A stretch of DNA of 64,000 nucleotides from assembly GCA_022827095.1 (NCBI GenBank), contig JAJDTP010000021.1, forward strand, positions 1 through 64,000. Direction: 5' to 3'. The translations under genes and the position numbers were made by a program. Below are positions 35,406-43,527 of the stretch, piece after piece (positions within the stretch are counted from its first letter, which is position 1; the number at the start of each line of letters is the position of its first letter). A model generated the notes under the pieces. It searched no databases and was not told the origin of the DNA. It saw only the letters and a list, made by a program, of their open reading frames with translations. This stretch comes from Dehalococcoidia bacterium. Its GTDB lineage: Bacteria > Chloroflexota > Dehalococcoidia > Lucifugimonadales > UBA3495.

Positions 35406-36700
35406 TGCAAGACCCGTTACCGGCTCCCGATTTCATACGCCGCCTGACCGGCGGCGTTTTCTATGGCTGGCGGTTGGTCGTCATCGGTGCGTTGGTCGTG
35501 GCCGCCGCGGGCCGGAATAGCAGCTTGTCTCTTTTTGGGCAGTACTTTTTCGCGCTGCACCGGCCGTTTTCAGGTGCTCAGCTTGCCGAGTGGTCCGATT
35601 ATCTCTATCACGCGTTGGCTGCGGTCGGCGCGTTGCTTCCTCCCGTCGTTGGCGTGATGGTTGACCGGAGCGGTTCCCGAAAGCCGATGCTGATCGGCTT
35701 GCCCATGGTTGGGATTGGCCTGCTGCTGGCGGGGTTGGCTCCCAGGGTCGCACCCGTCGTGGTGTCAATGCCCCTGGTTCTCTTCGGCTCCCCGTTGGCG
35801 GCTTTCGTGCCGGCCGCAACTGCCGTCAACCACTGGTTCAGGCGGAGCCGCCCAATGGCCATCGCACTGGTGATGCTGGGTGCCGCCGCTGCCGGCGCAG
35901 TGGCGGATCAAGTAGACGGCTCAGCGGACCCGACGCCGGTCATCGCCACCGGAGTGGTGGTCCTGGCCGTCGCTCTGCCGCTGGCGCTCCTGGTGCGCAA
36001 CCGCCCTGAGCCGCATGGAGAACACCCCGATGGCATTGAACCGAAGGACGATGAACCGGTACCGGAATACACCGTCAGGGAGGCCATCCGGTCGCGGGAG
36101 TTCTGGATGCTCGTGGTCGCCGTCGCCTGCCTGAGCGCGGCCAGCTCGATCATCAAGTTGGGGGTGATCTTCCCGGCAGACGGGGACATCGCGCCCGTAC
36201 TGTCGGACGAATTGTCCACTCTACACACGGTCATCCACATGGTGTTCATATTGGTGGGGGCATACGTGGGCGCCAGGGAGCCGTTGCGGAAGGGTTTGAT
36301 CTGGTTCGCGGTGGCGCATCTGTCAGCTCTTGCGACCCTGCTGGCGGCAAACGGGATCTTGTTCTTTGTCCTGGCCGCCGCCCTCCTGGGCGTGGGAACA
36401 GGGGGAGTGCAAGTCCTATCCATAGTCGCGTTGGGCGCGTATTTCGGCCGGTACCGGTTCGCGACTGTTTTGGGGATTTATCTTGTCGTCTCCGCGATGT
36501 TGTCGGGCGCAGCCAACTCAGGAGCGTTTTTGCTCAACAACCTTACCCACCTCGGCCCCCCGACGATGGTCGCGTCAGGCGTGTTTGTAGCAATCGGTGT
36601 CGGAGCATACCTGGTGATGCGCGACCCGCAAACGTCGCCGTCCCAGACTCTCGAGGGGGCGGCGGAGCAACCGGGCGATCAGACGGCCCCGCTTCCGTAA
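35405..36700 (+). CDS. MFS transporter, tandem copy 2
   Basis: This 431-residue MFS protein starts at ATG 35405, overlapping the preceding stop by one base; the track ORF extends back into copy 1. It shares 'GGVFYGWRLVVIGALVV' and the central loop 'VRNRPEPHGEHPDGIEPKDD' with copy 1, but its helices are much more diverged and the second half is shorter. Tight coupling suggests the two could form a pair, or that copy 2 has taken a new substrate. Its 3' end overlaps the convergent LLM oxidoreductase gene by 22 bases. Confidence 0.85.
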   Translation: MQDPLPAPDFIRRLTGGVFYGWRLVVIGALVVAAAGRNSSLSLFGQYFFALHRPFSGAQLAEWSDYLYHALAAVGALLPPVVGVMVDRSGSRKPMLIGLPMVGIGLLLAGLAPRVAPVVVSMPLVLFGSPLAAFVPAATAVNHWFRRSRPMAIALVMLGAAAAGAVADQVDGSADPTPVIATGVVVLAVALPLALLVRNRPEPHGEHPDGIEPKDDEPVPEYTVREAIRSREFWMLVVAVACLSAASSIIKLGVIFPADGDIAPVLSDELSTLHTVIHMVFILVGAYVGAREPLRKGLIWFAVAHLSALATLLAANGILFFVLAAALLGVGTGGVQVLSIVALGAYFGRYRFATVLGIYLVVSAMLSGAANSGAFLLNNLTHLGPPTMVASGVFVAIGVGAYLVMRDPQTSPSQTLEGAAEQPGDQTAPLP

Positions 36701-37647
36701 TTGAATTGGGCCATAACCTCGCCGGCGAACAGGGCCAGCGTCTCCGACGGCGCCGGGTTCGGGAACACGACGAAAAAGTACCGAATGCCGAACTCCACGT
36801 ACTCACTGAGGCGGTCGCAGACTTGCTCCGGTGTGCCGGAAAGGGTGTTGCGCAGGCGATCCGCCTGGTACCCGGTGGCGGTCATCCCCGCATCTTCGGC
36901 GAGACGTGCCACGAGCCGGTCGTACTCGCATTGCGTGGACGCTATTACGCAATCGGCGTTGTGCGTCAGTTCGATGCCCGCAGGATCGCGGCCCGCCACC
37001 TCGGCCGCCTGACTGATTATGCTGGTGTATGCCCGATGCTGTTCAACGGTGTCGTTGGAACCCACGTTGCTGATGTCGGCGGTCCGCCCGATGGTGGGGA
37101 GGACATAACGCGGGCCGTGGCCACCCACCAGAACCGGCGGCGTCGGTCGTTGCGTTGGTTTGGGCTCGATGGACGCGTCCGCGATTTGATAATGCTGTCC
37201 GTTGAAATCGACCACGGGTTCTGTCCAAAGGCGACGGATTATCGTGATGGCTTCCTCGAGCATCTCGCAGCGTTCCCGCGTGGATGGGAACGGCAGTCCG
37301 CTGTGGGTGGTGTCGCTGCGACTGCCGCCAGCTCCGATCCCCAGGGTGACCCGGCCGCCGCTGATAACGTCCAGCGTAGCCACCATCTTTGCGGTCAGCA
37401 CCGGATGACGGTAGGGGTTGGCCAGCACCATGGGCACGGCGCGAATGCGTCGGGTTTGGGCCAGCAGCGCGGTGAGCGTGGTCCAACATTCCAGGGCATC
37501 CACGGTGAGCAGGTCAAACAGGCTGGCGGAATAGTAGCCCAGCCAGTCCGCTTCCTGCCAGATGCGGAGCAGGTCTTCGTACGAGTATCGGTACTGGTTG
37601 ACCCGAACGTTGAATTTGACAGGCGGGTCAGCAGGCGGAGTGGTCAT
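36679..37647 (-). CDS. LLM-class flavin-dependent oxidoreductase (luciferase-like), copy 1
   Basis: This 322-residue TIM-barrel protein is of the bacterial luciferase-like superfamily. It has 'IWQEADWLGYYSASLFDLL', 'HPVLTAKMVATLDVISGGRVTLGIGAG', 'RCEMLEEAITIIRRLW' and 'PTPPVLVGGHGPR'. Such enzymes use reduced FMN or F420 to oxidise or oxygenate organic substrates. I start at ATG 37647 rather than the TTG at 37659. It lies tail to tail with the second MFS gene and head to tail behind the second LLM gene's 3' side, separated by a palindromic repeat. Cofactor choice cannot be decided from sequence. Confidence 0.87.
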   Translation of the reverse strand: MTTPPADPPVKFNVRVNQYRYSYEDLLRIWQEADWLGYYSASLFDLLTVDALECWTTLTALLAQTRRIRAVPMVLANPYRHPVLTAKMVATLDVISGGRVTLGIGAGGSRSDTTHSGLPFPSTRERCEMLEEAITIIRRLWTEPVVDFNGQHYQIADASIEPKPTQRPTPPVLVGGHGPRYVLPTIGRTADISNVGSNDTVEQHRAYTSIISQAAEVAGRDPAGIELTHNADCVIASTQCEYDRLVARLAEDAGMTATGYQADRLRNTLSGTPEQVCDRLSEYVEFGIRYFFVVFPNPAPSETLALFAGEVMAQFNYGSGAV

Positions 37648-37664
37648 TAGTCCAACCAAAAAAG

Positions 37665-37692
37665 GTAGGGGCGAATGATCATTCGCCCCTAC
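37665..37692. repeat. Perfect 28-bp palindrome of the GTAGGGGCGAA repeat family
   Basis: GTAGGGGCGAATGA and TCATTCGCCCCTAC are exact complements with no loop. The first 11 bases match the rpoC terminator arms at 27289-27317. It lies 17 bases upstream of the first LLM start and 24 bases past the stop of the second LLM gene, on the minus strand. Confidence 0.85.
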
Positions 37693-37715
37693 GCGGTCAG
37701 CCGATGTGGTTCGGG

Positions 37716-38900
37716 CTACTTCGCGCCGTTGCCGTTCTTGAAGTGCGGAATGACTTCCTTGCCGAACTTCTCGATGGAGGCCATAACCTTCTCGTGAGGG
37801 ATGGTCTCGGTCTGCATGATCAGCATGACCTGGTCGACGCCGATGTCCTCGTACATCTGGCAGGTCTTGATGCAGGACTCGGGGTTGCCGGCGATGATCA
37901 CGCCGCGGTCCGACAGGGTCTTGCCGTCCAGCTGAGCGATGGCCGCCCGGGCGGCGCCGGGACCGGCATCCAGCGAAAGGCCAACGTCCTGCGCCAACTG
38001 CTGGTGTTCCTCGTCGGACTGACGGAGCCAGCGGCTGAAGTCCGCGGAAAGGTGATCGGGAACGCCACCCCAGGCTTCCAACAACTCCTCGTAGGCTCCG
38101 ATGCGGCCCGCGATGTAGGGCTTGTCCGGCCCGAAGAAGGTCTTCATCGACTCCGCCGCCAGTTCCTTGGCGTAGTCGTCATCGTCGTCACAGAAGCCGT
38201 GAACGTTGTTGCCCCAGAACTCGGTGACGAACTCGCCCACCGGCTCACAGTCCTTCAGCGCGTCCCGATAGATCTGCACTTTTTCCTTCAACACCTCAAC
38301 GGCGTAGGAAGCGGACGACAGCACGCCGATGCCCTTCTGGGCGGCGAGGCGGAAGCTGTCCTCAGAGGTACAGGCGAGGTAAAGGCGCGGGTGCGGCTGC
38401 TGGTAGGGCTTGGGCAGCACGCGGCGTTTGGGCACGCTCCAGTTCTCCCCCTCGTACTCGTACTCGTCGGAGGTCCAGATCTTGGGCAGCATGCTGATGG
38501 ATTCATTCCAGAGGTTGCGGGTTTCCCGGGGGTCGATGCCCAGGCCGGTCTGCTCATAGGCGTTGGAGCGGCCCGTCCCCACTTCGATGCGGCCGTCGGT
38601 AAGCTGGTCCAGCAGGGCCACGCGCTCCGCCACGCGAACCGGGTGGTGATAAGGCAAGATGCAGACGCCGTAGCCAATGCGAATCTGCTTGGTGATGCGG
38701 CTCAGGGCGCCGAACATGGCATCCTGCGAGGGGGAACCGGAGAAGCCGGTCAGGAAATGGTGTTCCACAAACCAGAGGTTGTCGAAGCCCACCTGGTCGG
38801 CCAACTCGCACTGTTCGAGAGTTTCCTTGTAAAGCGCGTTCCAGTCAATCTCGGTGCCCTGGAAGGGGCGCTGGCATTCGTAAAGCAAGCCGAACTGCAT
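37716..38900 (-). CDS. LLM-class flavin-dependent monooxygenase (luciferase-like), copy 2
   Basis: This 394-residue protein is of the luciferase-like superfamily. It starts 'MQFGLLYECQRPFQG' with GGAGA about seven bases upstream; the track start is 52 codons too early. Typical elements are 'WFVEHHFLTGFSGSPSQDAMFGALSR', 'LPYHHPVRVAERVALLDQLTDGR', 'VGTGRSNAYEQTGLG' and 'LYLACTSEDSF'. The EHHF motif is the substrate/flavin-site signature of the alkane-monooxygenase-like group. It likely oxygenates a hydrophobic organic compound with FMNH2 from a separate reductase. A -10-like TATACT lies about 105 bases upstream. Confidence 0.88.
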   Translation of the reverse strand: MQFGLLYECQRPFQGTEIDWNALYKETLEQCELADQVGFDNLWFVEHHFLTGFSGSPSQDAMFGALSRITKQIRIGYGVCILPYHHPVRVAERVALLDQLTDGRIEVGTGRSNAYEQTGLGIDPRETRNLWNESISMLPKIWTSDEYEYEGENWSVPKRRVLPKPYQQPHPRLYLACTSEDSFRLAAQKGIGVLSSASYAVEVLKEKVQIYRDALKDCEPVGEFVTEFWGNNVHGFCDDDDDYAKELAAESMKTFFGPDKPYIAGRIGAYEELLEAWGGVPDHLSADFSRWLRQSDEEHQQLAQDVGLSLDAGPGAARAAIAQLDGKTLSDRGVIIAGNPESCIKTCQMYEDIGVDQVMLIMQTETIPHEKVMASIEKFGKEVIPHFKNGNGAK

Positions 38901-39068
38901 GGCAAATCTCCTCTGCTGCGAAATGGCGGGGTCGCCCGCTTCCGGCCATTCACCCTCGGGAAGGGACGAAAAACCGCCCCGGGGCATGAGCCGAGTCTTG
39001 GCGGCAGTATAGCGCAATCGATACGGGTTGGCTAACGTCCCGGGGAGGGCAGACAACTATCCAGGCAC

Positions 39069-39551
39069 CTACCGGGAGGAGAGCCAGGCGTTGTGATTTT
39101 CCCGCATGTACTGGAGGTGCTCCGGGATGTGCACAGCGTACACGTCCAGCCAGTCGTCCAGCGTCATGTCTCCGTTCTCGGGGTGATAGCAGGTGTTGGC
39201 CCAGACTGACTCCGGCAAGGTCTTTATCAGGTCGTAAGTTTGTTGCCGCAGGATTCGGAAGAGTTCCAGAGCGTCCACCACGGAACGGTCGGCATAGCCC
39301 AGGGAACTGGCCCAGCCGTTTTCATCGTAAGCCATGAGGGGTTCGCCTGGCTCCGCAATAAACCGCCGCGCCCGTATGTAGCTGTTAGCCTCGCTATCAG
39401 CGATGTGGACGAGGTGCTCGTGGATGCTCCAGCAGCCATGTTCGTCGCGGAAGTCCCACATTTCCCTGGGGAACTCCCGCAACCCGGCTATGAGGGTTTC
39501 ATAGGCCGAGCCGTAGGTGGCGATCTTTGCGGAACGTGTCGCTGGGGTCAT
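39069..39551 (-). CDS. DinB-like damage-inducible/thiol-transferase fold protein
   Basis: This 160-residue four-helix bundle protein is of the DinB/YfiT superfamily. It has 'CWSIHEHLVHIADSEANSYIRAR' with the first metal-binding His, and the C-terminal 'YAVHIPEHLQYMRENHNAW' with the HxxxH pair. Many family members are metal-dependent transferases that use low-molecular-weight thiols. GGGAG lies just before the ATG. It is followed on the same strand by the flavin monooxygenase gene and preceded by a GYD protein. Another DinB domain occurs in the glutaredoxin fusion at 41675. Confidence 0.8.
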   Translation of the reverse strand: MTPATRSAKIATYGSAYETLIAGLREFPREMWDFRDEHGCWSIHEHLVHIADSEANSYIRARRFIAEPGEPLMAYDENGWASSLGYADRSVVDALELFRILRQQTYDLIKTLPESVWANTCYHPENGDMTLDDWLDVYAVHIPEHLQYMRENHNAWLSSR

Positions 39552-39602
39552 GACTCCCTCGGCTATGCCGGACCAGTCGGCGTTCCAATTTTGCGGAGAA
39601 GC

Positions 39603-39923
39603 CTATGCTCCGGGAAGACGGTACGTCACGGTCTTGCCGCAGGCCGCGTCGATCTCTTCGGGAGTTATCAACTGGACGGTCGTGATGTTGAGGGCGCCGC
39701 CGGCGCTTATGGTCATGGACACCGCCGCGGCGGTCGCCGTGTCCGGGAGGTCGAAGGTCATGTAAAGATCAGCCCCTCCGAGAGCGTAGTAAAAAGACTC
39801 CAATGCGCCGCCCTGCTCTTTCGCCAGCTCTTCAAAAACCTGGCGGCGCGAGGTTCCTCCCTCTTTCAACAATCCCTGGAAACCTTCGGTGGTATAGTTG
39901 GCTTGCAAGAGATATTTGGGCAT
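39603..39923 (-). CDS. GYD domain protein
   Basis: This 106-residue ferredoxin-like-fold protein begins 'MPKYLLQANYTTEGFQGLLKEGG' and contains 'ESFYYALGGADLYMTFDLPD', the region that gives the GYD family its name (here GAD). The family has no proven function; it is a small dimeric alpha/beta barrel-like domain. GAGGTG lies six bases before the ATG. It sits 51 bases upstream of the DinB gene on the same strand. Confidence 0.8.
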   Translation of the reverse strand: MPKYLLQANYTTEGFQGLLKEGGTSRRQVFEELAKEQGGALESFYYALGGADLYMTFDLPDTATAAAVSMTISAGGALNITTVQLITPEEIDAACGKTVTYRLPGA

Positions 39924-40107
39924 TGGGCACCTCGCTTTTGTTGATCGTATGTGTCGATAGAGGCCTTACGCCTCGAAATCGGTGGGTAGTCTATCACAAA
40001 GGTACGCGGCATCTGACGCTGCCCAGCCCTTGCCGGCGGCGTCGATACGGGCGATAATCCGCCTCAAGCAAACGATCCGAAAAGCGTTTACCAGGAGGCG
40101 GAACGCG

Positions 40108-41646
40108 ATGAAGTACGACGTAATCATAATCGGGGCGGGTTCCGCCGGCTGCACCATGGCAGCGAGGCTGACCGAGGACCCCGACCGCTCGGTGCTCCTG
40201 CTCGAAGCCGGGCCGGATTATCCCGACTTTGACCTCTATCCGGACGACCTGAAGTACGGCTACGACCAGACTGCGTCCGCCGTAAATGCGCCCCACAACT
40301 GGACCTTCTGGGCGCAGAACCCTGGCCAGGCCAACCCGATGCCCGTGCCCCGCGGCAAGGTGGTCGGCGGATCATCCGCGATTAATGGCCAGGTGCTGCT
40401 GCGCGGTGTGCCTGAGGACTACGACGCCTGGGCGGCTCTGGGCAATGACGAGTGGAAGTTCACCGATTGCTTGCCCTATTTCCGTAAGATGGAAACCGAC
40501 GTTGACATCAGCGACGACTTCCACGGCAACACGGGACCCATTCCAGTGCGGCGCCACCGCCAGGAAGACTGGCTTCCGGCGCAGGTCGCTTTCTGGAACG
40601 CCTGCCGCGACGCGGGCCATCCCCACGACCCCGACATGAACCACCCGGAGTCCGGAGGCGTCGGCCCCGTGCCTATGAACAACCCCAACGGCGTGCGGAT
40701 GAGCACGTCCATCACCTACCTGCGCGAGGCCAGGCACCGCCTGAACCTGACCATTCGCCCTAACGTCACCTGCCGGAGGATCCTTTTCGAGGGCAAGAAA
40801 GCGGTGGGTGTCGAGGTGGAAAGCGGTGGCGAGGTGTTCACGGCCGAAGCCAACGACATCATCCTGAGTTCCGGCGCGATCGCGTCGCCTCAGTTGCTCC
40901 TTTTGTCTGGCGTTGGACCGGCCGACCACTTGCGGGAGATGGGTATCCCAGTGGTGCATGAACTCCCGGGCGTCGGCCAGAACCTGCGCGACCATCCCAA
41001 CATTCGCGTGCCGGTCAAGGTCAAGGATGACTTCCCGCTGGACCCATCGGCCCCCAGAACCCAGGTGTGCCTCCGCTATACCGCCTCAGGCAGCCACCTC
41101 CGCAACGACATCCAGATTATGCAGTCGTCCTTCTCGTCGCCCATCGCCGGCGACCCGCTGGAGGCCGAGGGCATACGCTTCACCTGCATCCTGGAGTTGG
41201 CAATCGGATCCGGTCAGTTGCAACTGGCGAGCACCGACCCGCACGATCAGCCGGCGTTGAATTACAACTACTTCCAAGAGGAGTTCGACCTGTCCCGGAT
41301 GCGTGAGGCCGTCCGAGTGTGCGTCAACCTGCTGGAAAGCGATCACTATAAGGATGTCGCCGACGAACTGTTGGACCCCTTGCCGGCGGACTTGGAGAGC
41401 GACGAGGCCCTGAACGACTGGCTGAAGCGCGTCGTGAGCACCTCCCAGCACATCTCCGGCACCTGCAAGATTGGACGGGCCGATGATCCCATGGCGGTGG
41501 TCGATCAACACTGCCGCGTGCATGGATTGGAGAACCTCCACGTCGCCGACGCGTCGGTGATGCCCGACTGCATCCGCGCCAACACCAACTGCACCACCAT
41601 CATGATTGCCGAGCGCAAGTCCGACTGGTTCCGCTCCGGCGAATAG
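40108..41646 (+). CDS. GMC family FAD-dependent oxidoreductase, copy 2
   Basis: This 512-residue paralogue of the enzyme at 13971 starts 'MKYDVIIIGAGSAGCTMAARL' with AGGAGG nine bases upstream; the track start is 42 codons early. It shows GMC signatures 'PRGKVVGGSSAINGQVLLRG' and 'GAIASPQLLLLSGVGP', and the C-terminal His/Asn pair in 'HISGTCKIGRADDPM' and 'RANTNCTTIMIAER'. It should oxidise an alcohol with FAD. Large parts are identical in both copies, for example 'RLTEDP' and 'LLLEAGPDYPDF', showing gene duplication with later divergence. It is followed after 28 bases by the glutaredoxin-DinB gene. Confidence 0.92.
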   Translation: MKYDVIIIGAGSAGCTMAARLTEDPDRSVLLLEAGPDYPDFDLYPDDLKYGYDQTASAVNAPHNWTFWAQNPGQANPMPVPRGKVVGGSSAINGQVLLRGVPEDYDAWAALGNDEWKFTDCLPYFRKMETDVDISDDFHGNTGPIPVRRHRQEDWLPAQVAFWNACRDAGHPHDPDMNHPESGGVGPVPMNNPNGVRMSTSITYLREARHRLNLTIRPNVTCRRILFEGKKAVGVEVESGGEVFTAEANDIILSSGAIASPQLLLLSGVGPADHLREMGIPVVHELPGVGQNLRDHPNIRVPVKVKDDFPLDPSAPRTQVCLRYTASGSHLRNDIQIMQSSFSSPIAGDPLEAEGIRFTCILELAIGSGQLQLASTDPHDQPALNYNYFQEEFDLSRMREAVRVCVNLLESDHYKDVADELLDPLPADLESDEALNDWLKRVVSTSQHISGTCKIGRADDPMAVVDQHCRVHGLENLHVADASVMPDCIRANTNCTTIMIAERKSDWFRSGE

Positions 41647-41674
41647 ACACCGCTTGGTTTCGGGAGAAATTCTG

Positions 41675-42454
41675 ATGACTACCACCACTCGAGAAGTGCA
41701 CGTCTATACCAACCCTGGTTGATTCAGCTGTAGGACGCTGGAAGAATTCCTGGCGTCCAACGGTGTTCAGTATGAACACCACGACCTGCTCACAGACGAG
41801 CCGGCCCGGGAGGACCTGAAGTCCCGCGGCATTCTTTCCGCGCCCGTAACCATCATCGATGGCAGCGAGGTCATCATCGGCTACTACCCGAAGAAGTTGA
41901 TACCCGCGCTGGGTCTGGACGATGCGCCAATCGACCTTTCCGGGCGCACCGCCTGGTTGGCCGACAAGTACCAGCGGATATTGAAAGCGGCGGCGCGGGC
42001 GACTTGCGAGCTTTCCGAGGAGCAGCTATCCCAGCCCGTGCAGTGGCGACCGGAAATGCTGCGGGACACGCTTTTGCACATCGTTTCGTTCCCGGAACTG
42101 GCCTACACCAGCAGGACCCGGGGATCCATGAATACCGATGACATGCGGGCGTGCAAGGAGAGCGTGTCTCACCTGACCAAGCCCGACGACATCGCATCGT
42201 ACGCGCTCAAGGTGGCGGACGATATCACCGAGTTTCTCGATAGCGGCGACACCGAGGGCTTCGATCGCGTCGTGCCGGCCCACTACGGCGGCGAGGTCAC
42301 CGTCCTGGAACTGCTGAACATCATCCTGAGCCACAGCACCCACCATCTCAAGCAGGTGTACTGGTTCATGGACGACCAGCTAGGCCAGCCGCCGAAGGCT
42401 CCGGCGTCAGAAGAGGACATGGATGGCATCTTCACGCCGGCCCAGCTGATCTAG
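41675..42454 (+). CDS. Glutaredoxin-DinB fusion, candidate selenoprotein (in-frame TGA at 41720)
   Basis: From ATG 41675 (GGGAGA about eight bases upstream) the frame encodes 'MTTTTREVHVYTNPG', then TGA, then 'FSCRTLEEFLASNGVQYE', the cis-Pro motif 'SAPVTIIDG' and 'VIIGYYPKKLIPALG'. This is an NrdH/glutaredoxin-like domain whose CxxC would read UxxC. Without a stop the frame runs into a DinB domain ('LLHIVSFPELAY', 'ILSHSTHHLKQVYWFMDD'). If TGA is selenocysteine the protein is 259 residues. The track shows only the part from TTG 41897. Position exactly at the redox-active Cys and the stem-loop at 41733 argue against chance. No sel genes are in the window. It lies between a GMC enzyme and a PAC2 gene. 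Confidence 0.75.
41733..41758 (+). promoter_or_regulatory. Candidate bacterial SECIS stem-loop
   Basis: GGACGC and GCGTCC form a 6-bp lower stem; inside it GGAA and TTCC form an upper stem closed by a GAA loop, with a T/TG internal bulge. It starts 10 bases after the TGA and the loop, beginning with G, starts 21 bases after it. That agrees with the general bacterial SECIS pattern (short hairpin just 3' of UGA within the coding region, G near the start of the apical loop). Confidence 0.55.
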
Positions 42455-42475
42455 TATCGGGCCAAGGAGGGAGTC

Positions 42476-43450
42476 ATGGCCGAGCCGCTCATCGCCTTGG
42501 ACGAGACCCCGCAGACGCGGGTGCTGATCGCCGGCTGGCGGCGGCAATGGTCCGACGGTGGCAACATATCCAGCGGCATGCCTCGCTGGCTGATCGATAA
42601 GCTGTCGGCACGACGCATCGGCCAGATGACGGAAGAAATTTCCAGGATGTGCTTCCCCTTCCAGATCGCCGGCACCCACGATCTGTATCGGCCGAGGGCG
42701 GCCTTTGACGACGGTCTCCCCAGCCGTCCCATGCGATGGGACAACGGGTTTTGGGATGCAGGAAACGGAGTGGTCATTTTCCTGGGGGTCGAACCCTGGT
42801 ACAGGATCGACCTGTACGGGGACGCGTTTTTTGAGGCAGCGGCAGCATTGGGCAATCCGAAGATCGCCGCGGTCGAGGGTTACAACGGGCCGGCGCCACC
42901 TGAGCTGGAGCGCCGGGTGTCGTGCGTTTACAGCAAGGCATCCATGGCGGAAGAGTTGCGCCAGCACGGAATGTTGTTCTCCAGCTATGGTTCCCAGCAA
43001 CGGCAGGGGCCTACGGTAGGCATGGCGCTGGTCAGCATCGCCCACTACCAGCATCCCGACGTGGAGATGGTGAGGGTCGGAGCCATGGCGCCCATGTTCC
43101 CGTTCAGCGGGAGCGGCGGCGGCCAATTGGGTATCACCACGGACCACCGTGCTTTCTACGACATCATGCGCCGGCTGCGTGCTCTGTATGCGCTGGAAAT
43201 TGATCTGTCGGACTTGCGCCCTCGATACGAGGAAGAGTCCTCGCGCCTTTTGGAATCTCTGGAGCGAGTGTCTCAGCGCAACGAGGAGGCGCGACGCTAT
43301 ATCGAGCGGGTCCGCAACGACTACCAGTTCCAGCCCTTCGAGGAACCGGTTGAGCTCGACCCGAGCATCGAAGGTACCCTGGCGGACATTTTGGGGCAGT
43401 TCAATCTGCCCGGCTCCGACGATGACGACAACCTGGCCGGAGCGCGTTGA
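42476..43450 (+). CDS. PAC2 family protein
   Basis: This 324-residue protein has the PAC2 (proteasome assembly chaperone 2-like) fold. Elements are 'TRVLIAGWRRQWSDGGNISSGMPRWLIDKL', 'GVVIFLGVEPWYRIDLYGDAFFEAA' and 'EGYNGPAPPELERRV'. The last 80 residues are a charged helical tail ('YEEESSRLLESLERVSQRNEEARRYIERV') ending in an acidic segment. In bacteria and archaea these are often annotated as possible ATP-grasp or chaperone proteins; the function is not established. GGAGG precedes the ATG by six bases. It follows the glutaredoxin-DinB gene by 21 bases. Confidence 0.85.
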   Translation: MAEPLIALDETPQTRVLIAGWRRQWSDGGNISSGMPRWLIDKLSARRIGQMTEEISRMCFPFQIAGTHDLYRPRAAFDDGLPSRPMRWDNGFWDAGNGVVIFLGVEPWYRIDLYGDAFFEAAAALGNPKIAAVEGYNGPAPPELERRVSCVYSKASMAEELRQHGMLFSSYGSQQRQGPTVGMALVSIAHYQHPDVEMVRVGAMAPMFPFSGSGGGQLGITTDHRAFYDIMRRLRALYALEIDLSDLRPRYEEESSRLLESLERVSQRNEEARRYIERVRNDYQFQPFEEPVELDPSIEGTLADILGQFNLPGSDDDDNLAGAR

Positions 43451-43479
43451 CCAGACGCCGGTTGCGCTGCAATCCAAAA

Positions 43480-43502
43480 GGGGCGGGTTTGATACCCGCC
43501 CC
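43480..43502. terminator. GC-rich hairpin between convergent genes
   Basis: GGGGCGGGT and ACCCGCCCC pair perfectly around TTGAT. It lies between the PAC2 stop and the VOC stop, so it can serve both. The GGGGCGx core relates it to the other palindromes in this window. No long U-tract. Confidence 0.6.
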
Positions 43503-43527
43503 TCGCGATTGTGCGCGTTTCGCGGCT

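Noticed and set aside
37704-39035. 443-codon plus-strand ORF opposite the LLM gene
   Set aside because: Antisense shadow; composition biased to His, Gly, Val and Leu.
41897-42454. Stand-alone DinB ORF starting at TTG 41897
   Set aside because: The TTG lies inside the glutaredoxin C-terminus ('KKLIPALG'), lacks a ribosome binding site, and the same frame is open back to the TGA.
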